A stretch of DNA of 64,000 bases from Nostoc flagelliforme FACHB-838 (GTDB lineage Bacteria; Cyanobacteriota; Cyanobacteriia; Cyanobacteriales; Nostocaceae), in assembly GCF_014698065.1 (NCBI RefSeq), contig NZ_JACJSI010000016.1:1-64000 (forward strand). The letters are read 5' to 3'. Each line of letters begins with the position of its first letter. Position 1 is the first letter of the stretch. The position numbers were made by a program, and so were the translations under genes. Of this stretch, positions 56,119 through 64,000 are shown piece after piece. Under the pieces are notes generated by a model. That model was given only the letters and a program-made list of their open reading frames with translations, did not search any database and was not told the DNA's origin.

Positions 56119-56150
56119 AGGTCTTAAACCTTTGCTCTAAGTGCTATGAG

Positions 56151-57752
56151 TTATTTTTTTAAGCTTCCTAATACTTCCATCACTTCTGCTTCCGGTTTTA
56201 TCCTAGCTTCTGCTTCTAGAAAATCAGCCACTTGAGCTTCAATTTCATCCCGTACAATTTGGCGATACTCCAAGAAATGCTCAATTTGGGCACAAACAGC
56301 TAAGTAGCTACTCACCCCACCCGGATTATGCTGATACATACTCCACAAGTTAGGCCAGAATTGCCAGCGCGTCTGACGAAGTACACCCTGCCGCCAACAA
56401 ATAATCAGAAACGCTCGGAGTACTTTCCAATTCAATGGTTTCTTGGCAGCTTTGCCTTTTTTCGGATAGGTTGCTTCGCCCAAAAGCCGGAAGTGTCTGT
56501 ATGTACGCTCCAAAAACCGCTCTGGCTCATACAAATCACAGAACGCCTGCACATATTCACGAGCAATATCTTCTAATGGTCGAGTTGGGACAAAGTTCAT
56601 CAACGTGGTTTGGTTGATGTTGGCAGATTTATTACGGAGTCGTCCTTCCTTTTCTAATCTATGCCAAAGGGCTGTATCTGGAAGCGCTTGCAACATACTA
56701 AATAAGGCCGTGGGAATTGCTGTTTGCTCGACAAACTTGACAATTCGTGCGCCGGCTCCTACTTTCTCGCCATCAAACCCAATGATAAACCCTGCCATGA
56801 CTCGCAACCCTGAGCGGGTAATTCTATTCACCGCTTCACTGAGCGAGTTTCTGGTATTCTGGTACTTCTGTGTAAAAGTGAGACTTTCTTCGTCGGGGGT
56901 TTCGATTCCCAGAAAAACGGCTCCAAAATTACACGCTACCATCAAATCCATCAGTTCTTGATCTTGGGCTAAATCAACTGAAGCCTCTGTAGCAAAGGAA
57001 AAGGGATAGTTATGTTCTACCATCCAAGGTAGAAGGGACTTCAAAAATAATTTGACATTCCGCTTGTTGCCGATGAAGTTGTCATCCACCATAAAAATAC
57101 TGCGCCGCCAACCCAGTTTATACAGGCAATCAAGTTCTGCTAATAGTTGAGATGGGTCTTTGGTGCGGGGTTTACGACCATATAGCACAATAATGTCGCA
57201 AAATTCACACTGAAAGGGGCATCCACGGGAAAATTGCACCGACATCTCCGCATAAGCTTCAAACTCTAGCAAGTCAAAGCGAGGAATGGGAGTATTAGTT
57301 ACATCTGGTTTTTCACCGTCAGAGCGAAAGATGCCTGTGCGATCGCCCCGTGCCATCGCTGCTACAAATAAAGGTAGGGTGATTTCCCCTTCGTCTAATA
57401 TTAAGTAGTCTGCTCCGGCGGATGTCATTTCATTCGGTAGCGCTGTCGGGAAGGGGCCACCCACAGCAACTTGCTTACCTCTGTGTTTTGCTTCCAATAT
57501 CTGAGAGAGCAAATCCTCTTTTTGCACAATCATCGCCGACATAATAACCAAATCTGCCCAAGCCCATTCTGCTTCCGTACAGACACGAACATTTCGATCT
57601 ACTAGCTTATACTCCCATTCTTGAGGTAATATCGCGGCTACAGTTACCAAGCCTAAAGGCGGTAGCATTGCTTTACGGTCTAATAAAGCCAGTGTTTTTT
57701 CAAAAGACCAAAAACTTTTTGGAAAACGGGGGTATAGAAGTAAAACGTTCAT
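56151..57752 (-). CDS. B12-binding radical SAM protein
   Basis: The 533-residue protein combines an N-terminal cobalamin-binding Rossmann domain (VGGPFPTALP, ILDEGE) with a radical SAM barrel whose cluster motif is C178-x3-C182-x2-C185. A C-terminal helical DUF4070-like domain follows. Such enzymes perform radical methylations or ring rearrangements. The HpnP hopanoid C-2 methylase has the same architecture and comparable length and is one candidate, but several paralogues exist in cyanobacteria. No hopanoid or pigment gene lies next to it. Confidence 0.85.
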   Translation of the reverse strand: MNVLLLYPRFPKSFWSFEKTLALLDRKAMLPPLGLVTVAAILPQEWEYKLVDRNVRVCTEAEWAWADLVIMSAMIVQKEDLLSQILEAKHRGKQVAVGGPFPTALPNEMTSAGADYLILDEGEITLPLFVAAMARGDRTGIFRSDGEKPDVTNTPIPRFDLLEFEAYAEMSVQFSRGCPFQCEFCDIIVLYGRKPRTKDPSQLLAELDCLYKLGWRRSIFMVDDNFIGNKRNVKLFLKSLLPWMVEHNYPFSFATEASVDLAQDQELMDLMVACNFGAVFLGIETPDEESLTFTQKYQNTRNSLSEAVNRITRSGLRVMAGFIIGFDGEKVGAGARIVKFVEQTAIPTALFSMLQALPDTALWHRLEKEGRLRNKSANINQTTLMNFVPTRPLEDIAREYVQAFCDLYEPERFLERTYRHFRLLGEATYPKKGKAAKKPLNWKVLRAFLIICWRQGVLRQTRWQFWPNLWSMYQHNPGGVSSYLAVCAQIEHFLEYRQIVRDEIEAQVADFLEAEARIKPEAEVMEVLGSLKK

Positions 57753-58124
57753 ATTTGATGCTTATAACCCTTGATGTTTGCTGCTGGATGAGTTCATGTC
57801 AAACTAAACCAGTTGTGATAACACATTAGAGGAGCTTCTGTATCCAGTTGCTGTAAACTCTACTATGACTGATTTAGACAAAGCAATATCTTGTTGGGGC
57901 AATTATTACTGTTTTCAGCCCAGAAAATAGCTGAAAATTGCTAAATAAGTGTGAAGAATTGAATTGCAATTTTCGCAAATCCTCAAATAGACATGGGTAA
58001 AATATTTAGCCGGAAATACCACGATATCGGTTGTTTTTATAAATTGGCAAATTGGCAACTCTGAGAAAATTAACTGTGTTATTTTCAACAGTATACAAGG
58101 TGTATTTGCACTTTCAAGCTATTT
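57753..58124. other. Intergenic region, no gene seen
   Basis: AT-rich, with no open frame of note and no recognised RNA. It contains the upstream region of the radical SAM gene. Confidence 0.45.
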
Positions 58125-58144
58125 AGACGGGCTGCTACCCGTCT
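58125..58144 (+). terminator. Rho-independent-terminator-like hairpin
   Basis: AGACGGG-CTGCTA-CCCGTCT is followed directly by TTATTTATC, a T-rich tail on the plus strand. No obvious upstream plus-strand gene uses it; it may be a relic. Confidence 0.45.
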
Positions 58145-58186
58145 TTATTTATCTTTCCTAGTCTGCGACTAAAAGACTGTGATTGG

Positions 58187-58362
58187 AATGGCACTAAGAA
58201 AAGGCGAAAGGCTTGTTTAACCTCGTTCCTAGCCTGAAGACTGGGAATATATTCCAAATGGGCTGCTGCCTCCTCTTTCTTGACCAGAGGCGGAGCCTCC
58301 CAGAATGCGTTCCCAGGCTCCAGCCTGGGAACGAGGCAACACAAGACTTTGAACTTATCTTT
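58187..58362. repeat. MITE-like repeat, copy B, truncating an AAA gene
   Basis: The left end GCACTAAGAAAAGG matches copy A at 33284. The right end, read in reverse, is AAGATAAGTTCAAAGTCTTG and then TGTTGCCTCGTTCC, the same sequence as the left end of copy A. The element therefore has terminal inverted repeats and two internal CCCAGGCT hairpins. Its right end supplies the TAA stop of the AAA gene at 58355-59659. Ends are approximate. Confidence 0.7.
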
Positions 58363-59659
58363 GTAACGCATTCCCCCGCAACAGGCGTGACTCATCTTGA
58401 AAGTCTGATGCTACCCAAGCATTGAATGACTGTGAGTAAGGGCGCAAATTGTTTAACTGCCTTAACACCCATTCAGCATTGAAAATACTGCGGTAGATCG
58501 GATTTTTAATTCTGAGATAGCCGTTGTGCTTCTCGACTAATCCCGATAATAAAAGCTCCGTCTGTTCTCGACTATCATCGGTAGGCACGAGAGATTGAAG
58601 AAGAGGCGAAGACTGGGAGACAGAAAGACAGCAAGAATTACTAATGTCTTCCCTTTTTGCGTCCCCCCCTTTGCCCATAACCCCTTCCTCTGCTTGCAAT
58701 ACTTGCTGATAAAGACTCAACAACCGTCCAGCTTGTTGTTGATCGAAAAGTAGGCGATCGCGAATAGTGCGGAGGTGTTCGGGTTCATCTTGTGATTCCC
58801 AGTGTTGGATAATGTGCGATCGCACTAATTGTTCTACCCAATACGCCTCAGTTTTGGGGGATAGGACAATATTCCGCTCTGATGTCTTTAAAGCAGTTTG
58901 CAGAACTAATTGACAGAGTTTTTGAGTTAGAAACGGTTGTCCCCCTGTCCAATAGATTACCTCTTGCAGCACAACTTCTGGTTGGCTGATTGTTCCCTTT
59001 AACCCATTTAGCAAGGGGCTAGCTTCATGCGATCGAAAGCCGTATAACTCTATAGCCATACCAATATTAAAAAGTGTCCGGTGTTTGTCAGCAATTAAAT
59101 CAGATGGACTGGCTACTCCAAACAATGCAAATCCCAGGCGTTGGAAATTCGGGTCGTATGCCTGCTGATTGTAGCAATGACGAATCCAGGCAAAAAAGTC
59201 ATTCGCAGGAAAATTCAAACTCAGTAAGCTATCAATTTCATCAATGAAGATGAAAACGCCTTTAGCTTTGCTGACATTTGGCAGCAATACTTCTTTAACA
59301 AACTGGTGTAGTTTTTTTACAGGAGAAAGACCTGATTGCATATCCCACCATTGCTTAAAGTTGACTTTTTCCGCCAGATTTAAGCCGTAGAACATACTGA
59401 CAATAATTCCTTTATACCATTGTGCTGATGTGGTATCCTCGCTACCCAATTGAGTCACGTCTAAGTAAACACATTTATAGCCTTCTGACTTGAAACGACG
59501 ACTTATTCGCTGTAGTAGGGATGACTTACCCATTTGACGAGAGTTGAAAACGTAGCAAAAATCACCACCTTTCAGACTGGTATAAAGTTTTTCGTCTGCC
59601 TGACGCACAACATAAGTGGGGTCGTCACTATGGAGGCTACCGCCAACTTGGTATCTCAT
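58355..59659 (-). CDS. AAA-like (AAA_35) ATPase, probably truncated
   Basis: The 434-residue protein has the start YQVGGSLHSDDPTYVVRQAD of the AAA-like/AAA_35 family, Walker A at 39-47 (NSRQMGKSS) and Walker B ending D140-E141 (FIFIDEIDSLL). It ends S-R-L-L-R-G-N-A-L-Q-R. In cyanobacterial relatives the R-G-Q-A-L segment leads into a linker and then WD40 or TPR repeats, all absent here. The stop codon lies in the MITE end at 58187-58362. Residues about 325-352 (encoded around 58604-58692) are a Gly/Ser-rich insert of low-complexity DNA. The ATPase core is intact, so the product may still function without its sensor part. Confidence 0.82.
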   Translation of the reverse strand: MRYQVGGSLHSDDPTYVVRQADEKLYTSLKGGDFCYVFNSRQMGKSSLLQRISRRFKSEGYKCVYLDVTQLGSEDTTSAQWYKGIIVSMFYGLNLAEKVNFKQWWDMQSGLSPVKKLHQFVKEVLLPNVSKAKGVFIFIDEIDSLLSLNFPANDFFAWIRHCYNQQAYDPNFQRLGFALFGVASPSDLIADKHRTLFNIGMAIELYGFRSHEASPLLNGLKGTISQPEVVLQEVIYWTGGQPFLTQKLCQLVLQTALKTSERNIVLSPKTEAYWVEQLVRSHIIQHWESQDEPEHLRTIRDRLLFDQQQAGRLLSLYQQVLQAEEGVMGKGGDAKREDISNSCCLSVSQSSPLLQSLVPTDDSREQTELLLSGLVEKHNGYLRIKNPIYRSIFNAEWVLRQLNNLRPYSQSFNAWVASDFQDESRLLRGNALQR

Positions 59660-60100
59660 GTGGAATTATGATTAGAAAAGAAAGATATAAAGAAGGAGTC
59701 AGAATACTCTACCTATGAAGGGATAAAGCAATCACTGGAAAAATATTTAAATTTATTTTCGCCCACGAGGGGACGTTAGCGTAGCGAGACGAAGTAAAAT
59801 TTTAACCTACACTTAGACGAGAAATCCTGGAAATTGGTATATAGAAGATGCGATGCCTACGGCGGGCTACGCCTACGCAGATGGAAAAATGGCACAATAG
59901 TTTGCCTTTGGCAAAGACTATGATTTACTGATTTTAGATTAGATGTTATATCATGTCCGCTTAATTAGTTATTATTCCGGGCATCTATGCAAAAATCTTA
60001 AAACTCTCTTTCTCCTTGCCCCCTGCTCCCTGCTCCCTGCTCCCTACCCCCTGCTCCCTTTCGTCTTTGTCCAACCATACCTAACCTTGACCCGGAAAAC
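59660..60100. repeat. Intergenic repeats
   Basis: No gene was seen. It holds an AGGGGACGTTAGCGTAGCGA block (59766-59790), the CGATGCCTACGGCGGGCTAC repeat (59850-59879), a TTTGCCTTTGGCAAAGA palindrome (59912-59928), an end similar to the 134-bp element (59944-59966) and CCCTGCT heptanucleotide repeats (60016-60058). Confidence 0.6.
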
Positions 60101-60682
60101 ATGGCAGATTACTTGAATAAGTACCAAAAGTCTGACAGGAAAACCATACTAATGAGAATTTGGACTACTGCTGTGCTAGCTTCTTTTTGGCTAATATCTG
60201 GAGTTATAGGTTCTGACGCAATCAACGCCACTGCTGTTTTGGTAGAAAATCCCATATTATCTCCTGGGTCAACAAATGCAAAACAGATTACTGTCAGTAA
60301 CGCCGAGTTTGGGCTGAAGAGAGTTGACTCCAAAGGAAACGTTACCATTTTCCAGACTACGAGAGTGCCACTTCAGGAAGGAAACGTCTACGGATGGCGA
60401 ATAAAACTCAAAGATTACCAAGGTGAAGTGAAATGGCGCGAAGTCTTGCGTTTACCAAAACCTCCAGAAACTTGGAGTACAGATAACGGTGAAAACTTCT
60501 CAATGTCAGCAGACGGCATGACATCTATAACACGGCGCACACAGTCGGCTCCAGAGGGTGTGATTGAGAATTTTTGGACGATCACTCCTGGCGATCCTAT
60601 TGGTAAACATAGAATACAGGTCTATATTGATGACCGTTTAATCAGTACTTTCGAGTTTGAAATTATTCCAGTTAATAAGTAG
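60101..60682 (+). CDS. Secreted protein, unknown
   Basis: The 193-residue protein has an N-terminal signal-anchor or signal peptide (charged first 17 residues, hydrophobic about 19-38, cleavage near NATA). A beta-rich domain without cysteines follows, containing EGNVYGWRIKL and GVIENFWTITPGDPIGKHRI. The second half reads like an immunoglobulin-like or Ca2+-independent beta sandwich. An in-frame Met at 60152 would give a shorter signal peptide. I do not recognise the family. It is exported to the periplasm or cell surface. Confidence 0.65.
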   Translation: MADYLNKYQKSDRKTILMRIWTTAVLASFWLISGVIGSDAINATAVLVENPILSPGSTNAKQITVSNAEFGLKRVDSKGNVTIFQTTRVPLQEGNVYGWRIKLKDYQGEVKWREVLRLPKPPETWSTDNGENFSMSADGMTSITRRTQSAPEGVIENFWTITPGDPIGKHRIQVYIDDRLISTFEFEIIPVNK

Positions 60683-60800
60683 ATGTCAAAGAGATTGGGA
60701 ATTGGGAATTGAAAAGAGGCAGAGGGGAAGAGTGTAAAGGGCAAGAAAGCTCTTCTCCCCTGCTCCCTTCCCCAGTCTCTAATCCCTAATCCCTATCAGC

Positions 60801-61742
60801 CTAAGCAATTAATTTCTGCCAGCTAGCAGGCCCGATAATGCCATCGGCTTCTAAACCATTTTGCTTTTGAAAGTTCTTAACTACAACCTCTGTTTGCGGG
60901 CCGTAAATTCCATCATTATCAACACCTAAACGGTATTGCAAGTATCTGACAACTACACCACCAGCATGGTTTGGTCTGATAATTCGTTTTGCCAAAATTA
61001 GATTTATGGCATTCCATGTAGCTTCGTTAGCAATTCCAGTCGGCTGAACTCCGACAATAGTCTGAAATTTTTCTACGGCAGATTTTGTATTAGCCCCGGT
61101 GAAGCCATCTTCTACTAACGCCCTACCATTTCTATCAGTTATTTTGAGTCGATTTAAGGATTTTTGCAGTCTGAGAATAGTGGCATCTGCATTATCTTCT
61201 TCATCTTGTACAGGGTTAACAGGAGCACTTGGCAATTTACCAGTTAAGCCTTTGACAATCGCATTAGCCATTGCTTCAGGATTATAAAGATTCATATCCT
61301 TTTGCGAATCAATGAAGCAACATTCTATCAAGATAGCAGGCATATCTGTATTTTTCAGAACATACAAGTGGGAACCACTCTTAACACCGCGATTAAAAAA
61401 TCCCAACTTGACGATTTCATCTAATACAGGTTTAGCGATTTTTCTGCCTGTATCACTAGTTGCGAAAACTTCTGTGCCATTAGCTTGTCTGTTAAAAGCA
61501 TTAAAATGAATTGAAACAAAAATATCTACTCTACTAGCATTAGCTATAGAACATCTTTTTGAGAGTGAGTCACGGACTGTACTAGCACTACTTGGTTTAC
61601 ATACTACGACTTCATTTCCTAAAGCTCTTAACTTGGCTATAACTCTATTACCTACATCTAGAGTTAAATTATCCTCAACTTTGATGCCCCTAGCTCCTGT
61701 ATCTGGTGGACAATTGTGCCCGCTATCAATTCCAAATTTCAT
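60801..61742 (-). CDS. N-acetylmuramoyl-L-alanine amidase with two PG-binding domains
   Basis: The 313-residue protein has an Amidase_3 domain whose zinc ligands and catalytic Glu are readable as H9 (DSGH), E23, H79 (SIHFNA) and E140 (LIECCF). Two peptidoglycan-binding domains follow (about 185-250 and 255-313, each with a G-x-x-G-P/N-x-T/W pattern). It cleaves the bond between N-acetylmuramic acid and L-Ala. No signal peptide is present, so it is either lysin-like or exported by another route. Phage-type endolysins have the same layout, but no phage gene surrounds it. It is convergent with the secreted-protein gene. Confidence 0.9.
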   Translation of the reverse strand: MKFGIDSGHNCPPDTGARGIKVEDNLTLDVGNRVIAKLRALGNEVVVCKPSSASTVRDSLSKRCSIANASRVDIFVSIHFNAFNRQANGTEVFATSDTGRKIAKPVLDEIVKLGFFNRGVKSGSHLYVLKNTDMPAILIECCFIDSQKDMNLYNPEAMANAIVKGLTGKLPSAPVNPVQDEEDNADATILRLQKSLNRLKITDRNGRALVEDGFTGANTKSAVEKFQTIVGVQPTGIANEATWNAINLILAKRIIRPNHAGGVVVRYLQYRLGVDNDGIYGPQTEVVVKNFQKQNGLEADGIIGPASWQKLIA

Positions 61743-62099
61743 GATTTTATCCTCAATTTACTTATTTTGATACTGATTCAAAACTTTTCAACTTTGAGAT
61801 AAAAAGTTTTGCTACTACGTTTGTTTAGCTACTTTTTGGCAATGTCTACATTACTATTTTAACCATTAATATACTGACAAAAAAGTAAGTTCTTGGCAAA
61901 CTTTTTAAGCAGATTTTATGTAGCAAAAGCCACTTTTTGGAAGAAAGAACACAATTCTCATAATTTATCAAAATCGGCAATAATCCGGTGATTGTTGCAA
62001 TAAATTGAAATGCAGCAATTACCCTCATCTTTAAAATAATAACGCTTCCTAAAAGTAGAAAGCTATGACAATTGTACCTAGTGCAAGAAGGTAGAGTGG
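61743..62099. other. Intergenic region, no gene seen
   Basis: AT-rich upstream region of the amidase. Short frames here are not supported. Its right end carries the left copy of the 10-bp direct repeat GGTAGAGTGG (62090-62099) that flanks the MITE. Confidence 0.45.
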
Positions 62100-62212
62100 C
62101 AATACGCTTCGGTTAAAAGGGGAAAGGTTTTGAATACATCCTTTACCCAATACCTGCAATCCCATTCCCCAGACCACAAGGAAAATGAAAAATGCTTATC
62201 CGAAGCGTATTG
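62100..62212. mobile_element. 113-bp MITE with 13-bp TIRs and 10-bp flanking duplication
   Basis: Perfect terminal inverted repeats CAATACGCTTCGG (62100-62112) and CCGAAGCGTATTG (62200-62212) extend inward with one mismatch and then TAA. They are flanked exactly by GGTAGAGTGG at 62090-62099 and 62213-62222, a 10-bp target-site duplication. It has no coding capacity. The duplication length suggests mobilisation by an IS4-like transposase, by inference only. From 62223 to 62435 I see no gene. Confidence 0.85.
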
Positions 62213-62435
62213 GGTAGAGTGGTACAAGTGCAGAGAAGCAGAAGGCCACAAAAGCAGAGGGGTAAAAGCAAGAAAACCGATAATACAGGCTTTTCAGCCC
62301 GATAAAATGGAATGTTTATTTCCTCTATCCTGTACTAGTACGGCTAAATGACCGAAATCTGTTGGTAGATATTTAACAATCAGCCTGAAAGCAGGTTTAA
62401 GATCAAGGTAAAGAAATATTTCGTAGCTTACAGGC

Positions 62436-64000
62436 ATGAAACGCATCGTCTTGGTTGCTGGGTTTGAATCGTTCAACGCTGATTTGTATAGAAAAGCAGC
62501 TTTTTTGGCTAACTCTCGCTGTCCTGAGTTGGATATTCGGGTGTTTAGCGATCGCAATCTTACCAGTCAACGCACCGAGGTAGAAGCAGCACTGGATGGC
62601 GCTGATGTGTTTTTCGGTAGCCTACTATTTGATTATGACCAGGTTGTGTGGCTGCGCGATCGCATTTCCCAAATTCCCATCCGTTTGGTGTTTGAGTCAG
62701 CCTTAGAATTGATGAGTTTAACCAAGCTGGGTGACTTTGCCATTGGCGACAAACCCAAAGGAATGCCCAAACCAGTTAAATTCATCCTCGACAAATTTAG
62801 CAACGGACGAGAAGAAGACAAACTCGCTGGTTACATTAGCTTCTTAAAGATTGGCCCCAAACTACTGAAATATGTGCCAGTGCAAAAAGTCCAAGACTTA
62901 CGCAACTGGTTAATTATCTATGGTTACTGGAATGCTGGCGGCCCAGAAAACGTAGCCTCATTATTCTGGACACTGGCAGAAAAATACTTGGGTTTAAAAG
63001 TCGGTGACATTCCCCCGTTAATTGAAACCCCCAACATAGGATTACTCCATCCCGACTATCAAGGGTTTTTTGAATCGCCAAAAGCATACCTGGAATGGTA
63101 TCAGAAGATCCCCCCTAGCCCCCCTTATAAAGGGGGATCTAAAGCCACAAAACCTGTTGTAGGAATTCTCCTCTACCGTAAACACGTCATCACCAAACAA
63201 CCCTACATTCCTCAACTAATTCGCAGTTTTGAAAAAGCTGGCTTAACTCCTTTACCCATCTTCATCAACGGCGTAGAAGGACATGTGGCGGTACGAGATT
63301 TAATGACAACCGACTATGAAATTCAGCAACGACAACTAGGTAATATAGAAACTCCCTCACTATCAAGTGAAGCAGTAAAAGTAGATGCGATCGTTTCAAC
63401 AATTGGCTTTCCTGTGGTGGGTGGCCCGGCTGGTTCAATGGAAGCTGGCCGTCAGGTAGAAGTAGCAAAGCGCATCCTCACTGCCAAAAATGTACCTTAT
63501 ATTGTTGCTGCACCATTATTAATTCAAGATATTTCCTCGTGGACGCGCCAAGGTGTCGGCGGATTGCAAAGTGTGGTATTGTACGCATTACCAGAATTGG
63601 ATGGGGCTATTGATACCGTTCCCCTCGGTGGTTTGGTGGGCGAAAATATTTATCTGGTTCCCGAACGGGTGCAGCGATTAATTGGTAGGGTAAAAACTTG
63701 GGTGGCTTTGCGGCAAAAACCTGCTTCGGAACGCAAGATTGCCATCATTTTATATGGGTTTCCTCCTGGTTATGGTGCTGTGGGTACAGCTGCATTATTA
63801 AATGTGCCGCGTAGTTTGCTGAAGTTTCTCCACGCACTTAAAGAACAAGGTTACACCGTGGGAGATTTACCAGATGATGGGGAAGAATTGATTCGCTGGG
63901 TAAAAGAAGCGGATGAATCTTTAGATGATACAAAAAATATCCCCGCGTCCGTTAGCGCCCGTACCCTAGAAAAATGGTTGGGATATCTGCAAACCTCCCG
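62436..64000 (+). CDS. Magnesium chelatase H (ChlH/CobN-like) paralogue, 5' part
   Basis: From ATG 62436 the frame stays open to the window edge, giving 521 residues of a protein normally about 1200-1350 long. The N-terminal KRIVLVAGFESFNADLYRKA and LVFESALELMSLTKLGDF are of the DUF3479 type. PVVGILLYRKHVI, VDAIVSTIGFPVVGGPAGS and IAIILYGFPPGYGAVGTAAL belong to the CobN/Mg-chelatase core. It differs from what I recall of the canonical cyanobacterial ChlH N-terminus, so it is probably the second paralogue. It would insert Mg2+ into protoporphyrin IX, or Co2+ into a corrinoid precursor. Residues about 225-235 (P-P-S-P-P-Y-K-G-G-S) are encoded by a palindromic repeat. Confidence 0.85.
   Translation, partial: MKRIVLVAGFESFNADLYRKAAFLANSRCPELDIRVFSDRNLTSQRTEVEAALDGADVFFGSLLFDYDQVVWLRDRISQIPIRLVFESALELMSLTKLGDFAIGDKPKGMPKPVKFILDKFSNGREEDKLAGYISFLKIGPKLLKYVPVQKVQDLRNWLIIYGYWNAGGPENVASLFWTLAEKYLGLKVGDIPPLIETPNIGLLHPDYQGFFESPKAYLEWYQKIPPSPPYKGGSKATKPVVGILLYRKHVITKQPYIPQLIRSFEKAGLTPLPIFINGVEGHVAVRDLMTTDYEIQQRQLGNIETPSLSSEAVKVDAIVSTIGFPVVGGPAGSMEAGRQVEVAKRILTAKNVPYIVAAPLLIQDISSWTRQGVGGLQSVVLYALPELDGAIDTVPLGGLVGENIYLVPERVQRLIGRVKTWVALRQKPASERKIAIILYGFPPGYGAVGTAALLNVPRSLLKFLHALKEQGYTVGDLPDDGEELIRWVKEADESLDDTKNIPASVSARTLEKWLGYLQTS
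63107..63140. repeat. Palindromic repeat inside the chlH paralogue
   Basis: GATCCCCCCTAGCCCCCC then TTATAAAGGGGGATCT is the same family as at 1-67 and in cas6. It is read in frame and adds about 11 residues between two core blocks. Confidence 0.8.

Noticed and set aside
56041-56150. Possible cas2 after cas1
   Set aside because: Only about 108 bases separate cas1 from the convergent gene, too few for cas2, and no cas2-like frame exists on either strand.
60016-60058. CCCTGCT heptamer run considered as a CRISPR or telomere-like array
   Set aside because: The unit is seven bases with no spacers; it is a short tandem repeat of the kind common in Nostoc genomes, also seen at 38540 and 39622.
60801-61742. 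Amidase considered as a prophage endolysin
   Set aside because: The layout would fit, but no holin, structural or integrase gene is nearby; a cellular amidase is equally likely.
62130-62351. 73-codon ORF on the plus strand
   Set aside because: Most of it is the body and right end of the MITE at 62100-62212, so it is not a gene.

Overview
The window reads as a chromosomal segment of a filamentous, Nostoc-type cyanobacterium. HIP1-like GCGATCGC octamers occur throughout. Two genes look like carotenoid genes of the myxol glycoside pathway (cruF, crtD), one is a Mg-chelatase H paralogue, and the two-component proteins are very large and multidomain. Many intergenic regions hold short palindromes, heptanucleotide repeats and MITE-like elements, which is typical of these genomes. 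No rRNA or tRNA gene was recognised.

Layout. 0.1-9 kb: signalling genes (a lone receiver protein, a CheB-CheR-PAS-kinase-receiver fusion, a CheB with a zinc-ribbon tail) and cruF. 9-11.3 kb: a NACHT NTPase with an N-terminal HTH. 11.7-22.2 kb: a decaying region. It holds relics of a BRO-like protein, a methyltransferase, a nuclease, an NTF2-like protein and two amidase C-termini, between intact genes for HU, a PEP-CTERM DUF4198 protein, an LDH-like enzyme, two kinase-fold proteins, a DUF5132 protein and a WD40 propeller. 22.5-29.1 kb: a 2212-residue poly-HAMP hybrid histidine kinase built from 276-bp repeats. 29.7-40.4 kb: mainly metabolic and envelope genes (glycosyltransferase, antiporter, crtD, M16 peptidase, fructosamine kinase, phosphatase), bracketed by two inverted copies of a 134-bp MITE-like element.

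40.8-56.0 kb is the most interesting part: a subtype I-D CRISPR-Cas island. The order is WYL regulator (opposite strand), DUF433, cas3', a two-repeat array remnant, a 63-aa protein, a YhcG/DUF1016 nuclease, mntA, hepT, cas10d, csc2, csc1, an unknown gene (opposite strand), a 2OG-Fe(II) oxygenase, cas6, cas4 and cas1. The HEPN-MNT toxin-antitoxin pair is joined to cas10d by overlapping reading frames. DUF433 overlaps cas3' and the oxygenase overlaps cas6. No cas2 and no full array are visible, and cas6 carries two apparent in-frame repeat insertions. The module may have kept interference and lost adaptation here, with the toxin pair possibly acting as a retention or back-up device.

56-64 kb: a B12-type radical SAM protein, an AAA-like ATPase truncated at a MITE, a secreted protein of unknown role, a peptidoglycan amidase, a 113-bp MITE with perfect terminal repeats and a 10-bp flanking duplication, and the first 521 codons of a ChlH paralogue that runs off the window. 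A recurring theme is short palindromic repeats read in frame inside genes (cas6 twice, chlH paralogue, M16 peptidase, poly-HAMP kinase). All functions are inferred from sequence motifs recognised by eye; no database search was possible.
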